Below the pieces are notes generated by a model. That model was given only the letters and a program-made list of their open reading frames with translations, was not told where the DNA came from and made no database searches. This document shows positions 27,863 to 36,644 of a stretch of 64,000 nucleotides of DNA, one piece after another. The DNA comes from Pelatocladus maniniholoensis HA4357-MV3 (lineage in GTDB: Bacteria; Cyanobacteriota; Cyanobacteriia; Cyanobacteriales; Nostocaceae), in the NCBI GenBank assembly GCA_019359115.1, contig JAHHHW010000085.1:1-64000 (forward strand), in the 5' to 3' direction. Position 1 is the first letter of the stretch; every line of letters starts with the position of its first letter. A program made the position numbers and the translations under genes.

Positions 27863-30800
27863 CTACCCCAAAGGGCTACACAAATCTGCGATCGCTAGGA
27901 GTAATTGATCTATATCGACTGGTTTGGCAATATGGGCTTGGAAACCTGCTGCTAATAGCCGTGAGCGATCGCTATCTCCAGCATAGGCAGTTAAGGCGAT
28001 CGCTAGAATGTTTCCACCCTGTTCTGGAGGTATGGCTCTGATTTGCTCAATCAAACCGTAGCCATCGACTTCAGGCATCCCGATATCACTGATTAATAAG
28101 TCATGCTGCAACTGTGCTAAAGTTGTGAGAGCTTGGTTTGCCGATCTGGCAACAGTTACTATCGCTCCATACTCTTTTAATAAAAATTCCAGAAAATTCC
28201 GTGTGTCGGTATCATCATCAACTACTAGTATCCGCAGTCCAGCTAGATACGAAGAGCTAAATTTATCTACTTCTTTTTCTGTGTCTGTTTCCTCAACACC
28301 TGCTTGTTGTTCTATGAGGGGCAACTTTAGAGTAAATGTAGCTCCTTGCTCTTCTCCTGGACTATCTGCTGTAACTACACCGCTATGCAATTCGACTAAG
28401 TGGCGCACTATTGCCAATCCTAATCCCAAGCCACCAAATTTTCTGGTTGTACTGCTATCTGCCTGACGAAAGTATTCAAATACGTAGGGTAGAAACTCCG
28501 AAGAAATACCTGTACCTGTGTCTGTAACTGCTATTTGGGCATAGTTCACGATTGGGCATTGGGCATTGGGCATTGGGGTTGATAGTTGAATTTTATTAAC
28601 CATCCCGATTCCTGATCCCCGATTCCTGATCCCAGATTCCTGATCCCCGTTCCCTGATCCCCAATCTCCAGTCCCCAGTACCTGAGACAATCGCACCTCC
28701 ACCCTACCACCACTAGGTGTGAATTTGACGGCGTTGGAAAGTAAATTGCTGACGACTTGCTGTAAACGATTTGAGTCACCCTGAACACAGATAGGGGAAG
28801 TGGGGGGAGATATATACTCAAGTTGAATTTTTTTAGTTTGTGCAGCTGATTGTACGGTTTCTAATGCAGCATTAATTACTGTTGTCAAATCGACGGTGGC
28901 TAAATTTAGGCTCAGTTTACCTCGGAGAATACGGGAAACGTCCAATAAGTCATCAATTAGTTGAATCTGTAACTTGGCATTTCGTTCGATAGTATCTAAG
29001 GCGCGATCTGTGGCTGTTGGATCTAGCTTGCGGCTTCTGAGTAATTTTGTCCAACCTAAGATGGGGTTGAGAGGCGATCGCAATTCGTGGGAAAGAATAG
29101 CTAAAAACTGATCTTTAATGCGGTTGGCAGTTTCTGCTTCTGCGCGAGCGGCTTGTTCTAACTCTAACAGGCGAGCGCGTTGTTGTTGTATTTGTTTTTG
29201 ATCGTCAATATCAGTACAAGTGCCGAACCATTTAATAATGTTTCCTTGATTGTCTCTAAGGGGATAAGCTCTAACTAAATGCCAACGATATGTACCGTCA
29301 CTTGCTCTTTTGTAACGCTGTTCGTTTTCAAAGGGAATTCCGGTTTGTAAAGATTCTTGCCAGCGTTGGATAGTAGATTCCAAATCATCTGGATGCAGTA
29401 GTTTCTGCCAACCAGTTCCAACAGTTTCTTCGAGAGTGAGTCCCGAATAATCGCACCATCGTTGATTTGTATAATCAGTGACGCCTGCTGCATTTGATGT
29501 CCAGATCATTTCGGGTATCGCTTCACTCAGCATTCTGTAGCGTTCTTCACTTTGACGTAATGCTTCCTCTGTGTGCTTACGCTCGGTAATATTTTGGGTA
29601 GTTCCCATCATCTGTACTGCTTTGCCTGTATAATCGTACAAGCACCGACCTTTGGCTGCAATCCAATGTATACTACCGTTAGGCCAAATAACGCGGTACT
29701 CTACATCATAGTCAACCTTGGCTTCCAGAGTTTGCATGACTGCTTGATGAGTAAACTGGCGATCATCTGGATGCAGAGAATCTAAAAATATCTCGTAGCT
29801 CATTTCTGTGTTGGCTGCAAGTCCAAATAGTTGCTTGCATTTTGCTGTCCACACTAAATCATTGGTGGTGAGATCCCAAAACCACATCCCTAACTCTGCT
29901 GCGGCGGTGGCTAGGCGGATGCGTTCTTCACTTTCGCGTAAGTCTGCTTCTGTTTGTTTGCGTAGACGCGCAGCGACTTGCCGTAAGGCATCGCTAATGT
30001 TAGTGGTGGCACCAACTATTCTGATAATATCATGTTTGTGATCTCGTACTGCTAATCCTCGATCTTCGACCCACAGATAGTGACCATCTTTGTGACGGAC
30101 TCGATATTGAGTATAAAAACGGTCTCCTTTAGCTAGACCTCCTGCAAAGTCTTGATCGACTTGTTGGATATCATCAGGATGGATGTGCGATCGCCACCAT
30201 GCTGATGTTGGTTCAGTTTCTTCTAGTGTGTAACCTAAAAGCTCAGTCAAACCTTGAGTTCTTTGTACAGTATTACTTGTGCTATCCCAATCATAAATTA
30301 GGCAGTTCACTGCTGCTGCTGCTAATTCAAACCGTTCATGACTCTGACGTAAGGCGGTTTCTTTCAGCCGTTGCTCAGTAATATCTTCACAGAAACCCAG
30401 AATTCGTTGTGCTAAACCTTGAGTTGTTCTCCGCAATACTGTGTCATAGCAACGTAACCAACGCCATTGATCATTTGCATGTCGATATTGAAATTCAAAA
30501 CTAACTACTTCACCATCAGTAACACAGTTAAGGCGATCATAATGAGTGGGAAGTCGAGTAAAGTCTTCAGGGTACATGCGCTGCAAAAGCGATCGCAGCC
30601 CTGTTGTTTGAATTTCTTGTTGAGTATAACCCAGAATTTGAGTAACGTGATTGTTAATGTAAATGACACGCTCGTCAACAAGGTCATAAATATACAACGT
30701 ACCTAAGCTACTACTAGCAATTCTTTGAATTAAATTAGGATTTTCCTTCAGCGCTGTTGCCAAAGCAACTTCATTGTGATCTAAAACCGATGCTAGATTT

Positions 30801-31243
30801 GATGTTGTGATAATCTCAGTAAAAGTTGTAACAATACTATAAGGTATAGTTGCTCCTGGTAAAAACAAAGGTTGTGAGTTCACCAGTAGCCAGACAAGTT
30901 CACCATAAGGCTGATATAATCCCATGACCACATTCAAACAGGGTTGACCTGTTGTCAGGGCGACCATAAATGGATGATTGTCTTGAGTAAAAGGAGAACC
31001 ATCTTCACTAATGGTTCGCCAGGATTCATCCAGCCAACTACGCCCGATTAGTTGCTCTGCTTTTAGTCCTAAAATCTTCTCAGATAAAGGATTACAAGCC
31101 TGGATGCGACCATCGACAAGCTGAAGCAGCATCGCCTGCTCTTGATTTGCTATCATCACAGTTGTAGATAGTTTAGATGCTTGCCTCTGCTGAGACAATT
31201 TGTCATCCGTTAGCGGTGGTAGAAACTGCTCAAAGTCGGGCAT
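27863..31243 (-). CDS. Hybrid sensor histidine kinase with five PAS domains and a receiver
   Basis: This is a 1126-residue soluble sensor kinase. Five PAS/PAC units span about residues 25-700, for example YINNHVTQILGYTQQEIQ and YTNQRWCDYSGLTLEE, each ending in a PAC-like ITE/ITER segment. HisKA follows with FLAILSHELRSPLNPILGW (phospho-His), then HATPase with NLLSNAVKFTPSGG (N box), DTGTGIS (G1) and GGLGLGLAIV (G2). A C-terminal receiver has LRILVVDDDTDTRNF and LLISDIGMPEVDGYG (phospho-Asp). Between the N and G1 boxes about 45 extra residues, rich in Gly, Asp and Asn, are encoded by GGGGATC-type repeat DNA (about 28545-28680). No membrane helix is seen, so it senses a cytoplasmic signal. The cognate regulator is unknown. 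Confidence 0.93.
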   Translation of the reverse strand: MPDFEQFLPPLTDDKLSQQRQASKLSTTVMIANQEQAMLLQLVDGRIQACNPLSEKILGLKAEQLIGRSWLDESWRTISEDGSPFTQDNHPFMVALTTGQPCLNVVMGLYQPYGELVWLLVNSQPLFLPGATIPYSIVTTFTEIITTSNLASVLDHNEVALATALKENPNLIQRIASSSLGTLYIYDLVDERVIYINNHVTQILGYTQQEIQTTGLRSLLQRMYPEDFTRLPTHYDRLNCVTDGEVVSFEFQYRHANDQWRWLRCYDTVLRRTTQGLAQRILGFCEDITEQRLKETALRQSHERFELAAAAVNCLIYDWDSTSNTVQRTQGLTELLGYTLEETEPTSAWWRSHIHPDDIQQVDQDFAGGLAKGDRFYTQYRVRHKDGHYLWVEDRGLAVRDHKHDIIRIVGATTNISDALRQVAARLRKQTEADLRESEERIRLATAAAELGMWFWDLTTNDLVWTAKCKQLFGLAANTEMSYEIFLDSLHPDDRQFTHQAVMQTLEAKVDYDVEYRVIWPNGSIHWIAAKGRCLYDYTGKAVQMMGTTQNITERKHTEEALRQSEERYRMLSEAIPEMIWTSNAAGVTDYTNQRWCDYSGLTLEETVGTGWQKLLHPDDLESTIQRWQESLQTGIPFENEQRYKRASDGTYRWHLVRAYPLRDNQGNIIKWFGTCTDIDDQKQIQQQRARLLELEQAARAEAETANRIKDQFLAILSHELRSPLNPILGWTKLLRSRKLDPTATDRALDTIERNAKLQIQLIDDLLDVSRILRGKLSLNLATVDLTTVINAALETVQSAAQTKKIQLEYISPPTSPICVQGDSNRLQQVVSNLLSNAVKFTPSGGRVEVRLSQVLGTGDWGSGNGDQESGIRNRGSGIGMVNKIQLSTPMPNAQCPIVNYAQIAVTDTGTGISSEFLPYVFEYFRQADSSTTRKFGGLGLGLAIVRHLVELHSGVVTADSPGEEQGATFTLKLPLIEQQAGVEETDTEKEVDKFSSSYLAGLRILVVDDDTDTRNFLEFLLKEYGAIVTVARSANQALTTLAQLQHDLLISDIGMPEVDGYGLIEQIRAIPPEQGGNILAIALTAYAGDSDRSRLLAAGFQAHIAKPVDIDQLLLAIADLCSPLG
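28545..28680 (-). repeat. Short tandem repeat DNA translated in frame inside the histidine kinase
   Basis: On the plus strand this reads as runs of CCTGATCCC and GATTCCTGATCCC followed by three copies of TTGGGCA, the same style as the intergenic tandem repeats of this genome. In the kinase frame it gives GDWGSGNGDQESGIRNRGSG and continues to NAQCPIVNY. It contains no stop codon and keeps the frame. Confidence 0.75.
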
Positions 31244-31614
31244 TTTTATATATTTGGAATATATACAAGATTTTAGTTTAAGTTTATATCTAACGATTTA
31301 GATTTTATTACATAATTTTCTATCTTTGGAATGAGGATAAACAATCTTTATTATTTATTTGTTTTATTTTGTTTTGAGAATTGAATTGCTAGTTGCTAGT
31401 CAGTAGAGATTGATTTTTGGAATTATCTCATGCTTGCAGCAGTAAACTATCATGACTAAACCCGTTTATATAGAAATGAGTAGTTTATATTTGTTGAGAA
31501 AAATCAAGCAATAACGGATAACTAATCATTTACTCTTAACTACCGTCTCTGAAATTTATATCAATATACATAAACCGAGATTACTCCTGACGAAGGAGCA
31601 AATCCAGGTTTTGA
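31244..31614. other. AT-rich intergenic region
   Basis: This lies between the divergent histidine kinase and a small acidic protein gene. It is AT-rich, and a TTGCTAGT direct repeat near 31388-31400 is the only pattern I see. It presumably holds both promoters. Confidence 0.45.
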
Positions 31615-31668
31615 TTGACTAAAGTGGTCGTAGTAACGAATCGATTTAAAAACGAAAGAGATTTTACT

Positions 31669-31998
31669 ATGAAAGACCAACAAAAAAATCAAATTAATCA
31701 ACCAGTGAGTAAAGATTGGCATTCCAAAGAAGAACAAGATGTAAAGGAAAAAAATTTAACAGCAAATCCTGGCGATCGCATTACTGATGAGCCTGAAACA
31801 ATCGAAGAAAAAAGCCAACAGATAGCTGTAGATTCTCCTGACATTACAGGAGACCAAATCACTGTTCCTACCTATTTTGTAGTGGAAGAACCAGATGGAG
31901 AGCAAAAAGCACTCCACCACGTTAAGGATGCTGAAGAAATTTCTGATGTCATTCGAGAAGCAAGAGTTGATGAAAATGGTAATAGAGTTTGGTGGTAG
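31669..31998 (+). CDS. Small acidic hypothetical protein
   Basis: This 110-residue protein is very rich in Glu, Asp, Gln and Lys, with no hydrophobic segment. The first 60 residues look disordered, and the C-terminal part (TVPTYFVVEEPDGEQKALHH ... VDENGNRVWW) looks folded. I do not recognise a family. The frame opens at a TTG (31615), but the ATG at 31669 with AAAGAG about nine bases upstream is the better start. It could be a stress-related hydrophilic protein by composition only. Confidence 0.6.
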   Translation: MKDQQKNQINQPVSKDWHSKEEQDVKEKNLTANPGDRITDEPETIEEKSQQIAVDSPDITGDQITVPTYFVVEEPDGEQKALHHVKDAEEISDVIREARVDENGNRVWW

Positions 31999-32031
31999 TT
32001 GATTTTAGTGCCAACGATGAATATAGCGGTT

Positions 32032-32125
32032 CTCATTTGAATCAAATACACCGCCATGAACAATGTAGAGACGTTACATGTAACGTCTGGGCGCAGCGTA
32101 TTGCACACAACCGAGAAGCGCTATA
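32032..32125. repeat. 94-bp MITE-like element with TATAGCG ends, copy A
   Basis: The left end TATAGCGGTTCTC (32032-32044) is inverted at the right end as GAGAAGCGCTATA (32113-32125). A second element with the same ends lies at 60663-60757. This copy carries a TGTAGAGACGTTACATG palindrome (32064-32088) inside it. Confidence 0.7.
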
Positions 32126-32419
32126 TCAATTCATCATTAGCTATTGGAAATAAAGATTAACTAAATATAGGGACGGCTTGAGATATTGTTTCGGTTACAT
32201 ATGTCTTCTCTCTTTTGGTAAAAGTGAGGGAAACTAAGATGGATTTGGAGTATTTATCTGAAGCTGTTCTCTTCAATTGTTTAAGGAGTAAAAAAATAAT
32301 TTTCAGATTTTATTTCAGATTGTATTAAAAAATAAATAAAACTCATTTAGATAATTCATCTGTGCTTTGAATTTAGATGACTATTGACCAATAAGGTTGG
32401 TGTTAAACCCACAATTTTT

Positions 32420-32471
32420 TGTAGAGACGCGTAGCAAGATCCCCCAGGGTAATTTCTTTCGTGTCTCTACA
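32420..32471. repeat. TGTAGAGACG-family palindrome, copy 4 (diverged)
   Basis: The arms TGTAGAGACGCG and CGTGTCTCTACA enclose an unrelated central stretch of about 27 bases. It lies about 110 bases before the Gfo/Idh gene. Confidence 0.7.
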
Positions 32472-32585
32472 CACCAATTTTCTAAAAATCCTTAACACCA
32501 AGCCTATTAGACTATTGACGAATTATAAAAACTCAAATACAAACATAAGAACAGACTATAAACCAATAAAATGGAGACAAAAATT

Positions 32586-33710
32586 ATGGCATCTATTTCA
32601 AATAAGAAAAACAGTAAAGTACGCTATGCTGTGATTGGACTGGGTTGGATTGCTCAAGAAACAGTTTTACCTGCTTTTGAAAATGCAGAAAACTCTCAAT
32701 TAGTAGCATTATTTTCTGATGACCTAATTAAGCGTCACGAACTGAGTGAAGAGTATGATGTTCCTGCTTTTACATATGAAGAATACGAAGCATTTTTGAG
32801 AAGTGGGGCTGCGGATGCAGTTTACATTGCTCTACCGAATCATTTACATTGTGAATATACTGTCAAAGCTGCCAATGCAAGAGTACATGTACTTTGTGAA
32901 AAGCCTATGGCAGTCACAGAACAAGAATGTGAGGAAATGATTAGTGCTTGCCGTAATAATAATGTCAAATTGATGATTGCCTATCGCTTGCACTTTGATC
33001 AAGCCAATATGCAAGCAGTAGAAATAGTTAATTCAGGAAAAATCGGTAGTCCCCGCATTTTTAACTCTGTCTTTTCTCAGCAAGTAGCCGAAGGTAATGT
33101 GCGCTTAGAGCCAATTTCCAATGGTGGCGGTACAGTTTATGATATGGGAATTTATTGCATAAATGCCGCTCGTTATCTTTTTCAAGATGAACCCATAGAA
33201 GTAGTTGCATTTTGTGGAAATAATAGTGAGCAGCGCTTTGAAGAAATTGATGAAATGACAAGTGCTATCCTACGTTTTCCTGATGATAAATTGGCAACTT
33301 TTACTTCTAGTTTTGGTGTTGCACCAGTTTCTACTTTGCAGATATTAGGAACAAAAGGCGATCTACGAATGGATTCTGCATATTCCTATCAAGGAGAACT
33401 GAAGCAACAAATTACTATTGATAACCAAACTCAAGAGCAATCTTATCCTGCTGGTGATCAGTTTGCTGCCGAAATTGTTTACTTTTCAGACTGCATACTC
33501 AATGGTAAGAATCCAGAACCATCAGGAGACGAAGGTTTAGCAGATGTTCGTATTATTCGTGCCATTATCGCATCGGCGCAAACAGGTAAAACTGTAGAAC
33601 TGCGTGAGTTTACAGAACAAATAAGACCAACAATTGAACAGGTAATTCAAATTCCAGCCAGCGAAGAACAACCAGATTTAGTTCATGCTGCTGATCCATC
33701 GGGGAACTAA
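32586..33710 (+). CDS. Gfo/Idh/MocA-family NAD(P)-dependent oxidoreductase
   Basis: This is an approximately 374-residue sugar or polyol dehydrogenase. The Rossmann fold starts at RYAVIGLGWIAQETVLPAFE, and CEKPMAVTEQECEEMI is the conserved EKP motif. The C-terminal alpha/beta domain follows (GGGTVYDMGIYCINAARYLF, with the usual Gly-Tyr/Asp segment). It resembles glucose-fructose oxidoreductase-type enzymes. The frame opens at the ATG at 32571, but GGAGA within that first codon stretch is ideally spaced (9 bases) for the ATG at 32586, which I take as the start. The substrate is unknown. It is a single gene flanked by repeats. Confidence 0.88.
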   Translation: MASISNKKNSKVRYAVIGLGWIAQETVLPAFENAENSQLVALFSDDLIKRHELSEEYDVPAFTYEEYEAFLRSGAADAVYIALPNHLHCEYTVKAANARVHVLCEKPMAVTEQECEEMISACRNNNVKLMIAYRLHFDQANMQAVEIVNSGKIGSPRIFNSVFSQQVAEGNVRLEPISNGGGTVYDMGIYCINAARYLFQDEPIEVVAFCGNNSEQRFEEIDEMTSAILRFPDDKLATFTSSFGVAPVSTLQILGTKGDLRMDSAYSYQGELKQQITIDNQTQEQSYPAGDQFAAEIVYFSDCILNGKNPEPSGDEGLADVRIIRAIIASAQTGKTVELREFTEQIRPTIEQVIQIPASEEQPDLVHAADPSGN

Positions 33711-33737
33711 TTAGGTGATTCCAATCGCATTACACAT

Positions 33738-33768
33738 TGTAGAGACGTAGCAATGCTACGTCTCTACA
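33738..33768. repeat. TGTAGAGACG-family palindrome, copy 5
   Basis: It has the same core as copy 2 (27708-27738): TGTAGAGACGTAGCA joined to its own reverse complement. It lies 28 bases after the Gfo/Idh stop codon and could act as its terminator stem, though no T-run follows. Confidence 0.8.
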
Positions 33769-33891
33769 TGAATATCGAACCAATTTTTAATTTTACATTT
33801 TTAATTTTTAATTCCAAAGGTGGGGTTGGCTGAAAAATATTAGTTAGAGTATAAATGTGTCTACGGTAAGGTTGAGTATTCAGTATAAGCA

Positions 33892-34662
33892 ATGAAAAGC
33901 CAAATCCTAGCCATAGCCACATTTATAGCTACAATTAGTTTTAATCAAATTGTCTTAGCTGCAAATTCAGAACACATCAGACAGTTATTAGCCAGTAAAC
34001 AGTGTGAAAATTGTGACCTTAGCGGCGCAGGGTTGGTAATGGCTGACTTGAGCAATGCAAATCTCAAAGGAGCTAACCTCAGTGGTGCTAATCTTAGCCG
34101 TGCTAACCTCAGTGGTGCGGACTTAGCTGGTGCAGACTTGAGTGGTGCTAGCTTATTTGGCGTGAATCTCAGTGGTGCTAAGTTAACTGGGACAATTCTC
34201 ATGGGTACAGACTTGAGAAATACTTATCTCATCAATGCAGATTTGACAGGAGTGAATCTCAACGGCGCCAACTTGCAAGGTGCTTATGGTATCCCATTGC
34301 AAATTGCCAAACCAGAAGAGTTCTATGCTTGGGGTGTTACCGAAGCGCAAAAAGGTAATCAACAACGGGCTTTGGAATATTTTAATCAAGCGATCGCACT
34401 CAAACCAGACTATGGTGGTGCTTATTTAGCTCGTGCTACTGCTCGTTACCAATTATTCGATAAACAAGGTGCTTTCCAAGACGCCCAAGCAGCAGAAAAA
34501 TTATTTACAAATCAAAATGACCGTGATGGAATACAAACAGCACAAGTTTTTATTAAACAACTACAAACACCCCAAACAGCACAACTAGATCGTGGTAAAC
34601 CCAGTTTTATGGACTTTTTTGGAAGTGTGACTTCAGTGTTATTTCAGTTTTTACCTTTTTAG
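33892..34662 (+). CDS. Exported pentapeptide-repeat protein with TPR tail
   Basis: This is a 256-residue protein. A signal peptide (about 1-23, ending QIVLAANS) is followed by about 17 pentapeptide units of the A(N/D)LSG type (about 44-135; for example NLSGANLSRANLSGADLAGA). These form a right-handed quadrilateral beta helix. The C-terminal part has at least one TPR (ALEYFNQAIALKPDYGGAYL, about 163-195). It should act in the periplasm or lumen. Pentapeptide proteins with signal peptides are common in cyanobacteria and have no general function, so none is assigned. Confidence 0.85.
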   Translation: MKSQILAIATFIATISFNQIVLAANSEHIRQLLASKQCENCDLSGAGLVMADLSNANLKGANLSGANLSRANLSGADLAGADLSGASLFGVNLSGAKLTGTILMGTDLRNTYLINADLTGVNLNGANLQGAYGIPLQIAKPEEFYAWGVTEAQKGNQQRALEYFNQAIALKPDYGGAYLARATARYQLFDKQGAFQDAQAAEKLFTNQNDRDGIQTAQVFIKQLQTPQTAQLDRGKPSFMDFFGSVTSVLFQFLPF

Positions 34663-34664
34663 AG

Positions 34665-34740
34665 GATTGGGGATTGGGGACAAGGAAGATGGTTTGTAGT
34701 GAGGACTTTAGTCCTCAAAAAAGGACTAAAGTCCTTACTA
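34665..34740. repeat. Heptamer tract plus GGACTTTAGTCC hairpin repeat
   Basis: GGATTGGGGATTGGGGA (34665-34681) is followed by an inverted repeat in which GTAGTGAGGACTTTAGTCC is matched by GGACTAAAGTCCTTACTAC. A shortened, inverted relative lies at about 57436-57475. Confidence 0.7.
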
Positions 34741-34775
34741 CGAACTTAATATAGTTTGATTTATTCTTGATTTAG

Positions 34776-35969
34776 TTACAAAAACTCAGCAATTCTGCTG
34801 ACAGCAGTTTCTAATATAGCTGGCTCGTGTACCAAAGCAAAACGAACATAGCCTTCCCCAAACTTGCCAAAACCAGTACCAGGAGAAGCAGCCACTCCAG
34901 TTTTCTCTAGTAGCTGGGTACAAAATTCTACAGAATTTTGACTCCACGATTCCGGTAATTTTGCCCAAACATACATTGTGGCTTTGGGTATAGAAACTTG
35001 CCAACCAATGCGATGTAAAGCATTAACAAAGACATCCCGACGCTGACGAAATCTCTCAACAGAAGCTTTGACTAGATCTTGTGGTCCAACCAAAGCCGCG
35101 ATCGCACCGTTTAAAATACCACGATACTGATTAAAATCAACTGCTGCTTTTACTTGACGCAAAGCACGAATCAATTCAGCATTACCAATGGCGTAGCCAA
35201 TCCGAAAACCGCCCATGTTATAAGACTTGGAAAGTGTGAAAAATTCTATGGAGACGGTTTTTTGGGGATCTGCTTGCAGGATTGAGGGAACCCAACCTTC
35301 CCCGATTCCCAATCCCTGATTTCCATTTTCCTCGAAGACTAAATCAACATAGGGAAAATCGTGAACTAGAACAAGATTGTGCTGCTGACAAAAGGCGACT
35401 GCTTCTTGAAAGAAAGATAATGGTGCGATCGCACTGGTAGGATTATGTGGATAGCTCAACACCATCATCCGTGCTTGTGCTAATACAGGTGTGGGAATAT
35501 CAGCAAATACTGGTAAAAAATCATTTTCTGGACGTAATGGCATGGGGTATACTTGACCACTAGCTAAGTAAACTCCCCCAGCATGGGAAGGATAACCCGG
35601 ATCAAGTAACAGAGCAAAATCTCCTGGATTGAGGATTGCTAAGGGTAAATGGGCTGTCCCTTCCTGAGAACCAATCAGTGGTAGTACTTCTGTTTCTGGA
35701 TTTACAGCAATGCCAAATTTTTGCTCGTACCATTGCGCCGCAGCTTGACGAAAGCCTTGAGTAGCGTGAAATAACAAATAGCCGTGGGTACTTTGATTAT
35801 ACAAAGATTGAGCGATCGCATCTACTACATGGGATGCAGCTGGCAGATCCGCAGATCCCATAGATAAATCTATTAATTGCCGTCCGGTAGCCAAAGCTTT
35901 CGCCTTGGCTTTATCCATATCGGCAAATACATTAAATTGTAACGGCTGTAAACGTTTTGCAAATTGCAT
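34776..35969 (-). CDS. Class I/II PLP aminotransferase (LL-DAP/aspartate aminotransferase-like)
   Basis: This is a 397-residue fold-type I aminotransferase. LDPGYPSHAGGVYLASG, SYPHNPTSAIAPLSFF and TLSKSYNMGGFRIGYAIGN (with the PLP-binding Lys) are the family landmarks, and the C-terminal PGTGFGKFGEGYVRFAL carries the substrate carboxylate Arg. It resembles cyanobacterial enzymes annotated as LL-diaminopimelate or aspartate aminotransferases; which one is uncertain. After HDFPYVDLVFEE the segment NGNQGLGIGEG is encoded by GATTGGGAATCGGGGA-type repeat DNA (about 35293-35330), an in-frame insert before the PLP Lys. A thioredoxin gene 69 bases upstream on the same strand may share its transcript. 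Confidence 0.88.
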   Translation of the reverse strand: MQFAKRLQPLQFNVFADMDKAKAKALATGRQLIDLSMGSADLPAASHVVDAIAQSLYNQSTHGYLLFHATQGFRQAAAQWYEQKFGIAVNPETEVLPLIGSQEGTAHLPLAILNPGDFALLLDPGYPSHAGGVYLASGQVYPMPLRPENDFLPVFADIPTPVLAQARMMVLSYPHNPTSAIAPLSFFQEAVAFCQQHNLVLVHDFPYVDLVFEENGNQGLGIGEGWVPSILQADPQKTVSIEFFTLSKSYNMGGFRIGYAIGNAELIRALRQVKAAVDFNQYRGILNGAIAALVGPQDLVKASVERFRQRRDVFVNALHRIGWQVSIPKATMYVWAKLPESWSQNSVEFCTQLLEKTGVAASPGTGFGKFGEGYVRFALVHEPAILETAVSRIAEFL

Positions 35970-36038
35970 TTGAGTATTTGTCCTTTGTCATTTGTCTAAA
36001 ATACTAATGACCAATGACCAATGACCAATGACCAATGA

Positions 36039-36368
36039 CTAGTTTAGGTGAGTATCTAAGAAACTAATTAATTTCTCTTTACCGATAACTCCTTCAGCAG
36101 ATGCCAAGATATTATCACCTTGGAACAGCCTGAGAGCAGGTACTCCTTCTACCTGGTATTGCTTAACAGTAATTGGATTAGGGTCAATTTCCATTTTCAC
36201 TACTTTTAAGCGATCGCTATAGGTATTAGCAGCAAGGTTCACTAGTGGCGCCATCAATTGACAAGGACCACACCAAGAAGCCCAAAAGTAAACTAATACT
36301 GGCTCCTCGGCTTGCAAAACTTCGGTTTCAAACTCAGCATCAGTTATGATTTTGACACCCTTACTCAT
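36039..36368 (-). CDS. Thioredoxin-family protein
   Basis: This is a 109-residue single-domain thioredoxin. WASWCGPCQLMAPL holds the redox-active WCGPC site, and VEGVPALRLFQGD has the cis-Pro. The length and fold match soluble cytoplasmic thioredoxins that reduce target disulfides. It lies just upstream of the aminotransferase gene. AGGAGACGGGAAT precedes the ATG as a plausible ribosome-binding site. Which cyanobacterial thioredoxin type it is cannot be told with confidence. Confidence 0.92.
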   Translation of the reverse strand: MSKGVKIITDAEFETEVLQAEEPVLVYFWASWCGPCQLMAPLVNLAANTYSDRLKVVKMEIDPNPITVKQYQVEGVPALRLFQGDNILASAEGVIGKEKLISFLDTHLN

Positions 36369-36644
36369 TCCCGTCTCCTAATGGTGGTATCGTTATCAGT
36401 TGACACACAAAATTACTCTATCCCAAACTAGTCAATCATCCATAGCCAATATTTAATAATTATTCTCACTATAAACTATTTATATTTATTAACAAACACA
36501 CATTGACAAAAACTATAAGATATGTATTAAAACCATATAGCTCAGAATTTTGAATCATTTTCCCCGCTCCCCACAAAGCACCTGACGCAAAATCCCACAT
36601 CTATAAAAAGGTGTGGGACCAATTTCAAAAGTATGATCAAAGTG

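Larger units (their letters stand above)
31999..32570. other. Intergenic region with three small repeats
   Basis: It contains a 94-bp MITE-like element (32032-32125) that itself encloses a TGTAGAGACG palindrome, and another copy of that palindrome at 32420-32471. No gene is seen. Confidence 0.6.

Noticed and set aside
28546-28821. 91-residue minus-strand frame inside the histidine kinase
   Set aside because: It is an alternative frame across the repeat insert of the kinase, with no start signal.
33945-34202. 85-residue antisense frame in the pentapeptide gene
   Set aside because: It mirrors the pentapeptide repeat (APLRLAPLR), a usual by-product of that repeat's codon pattern.
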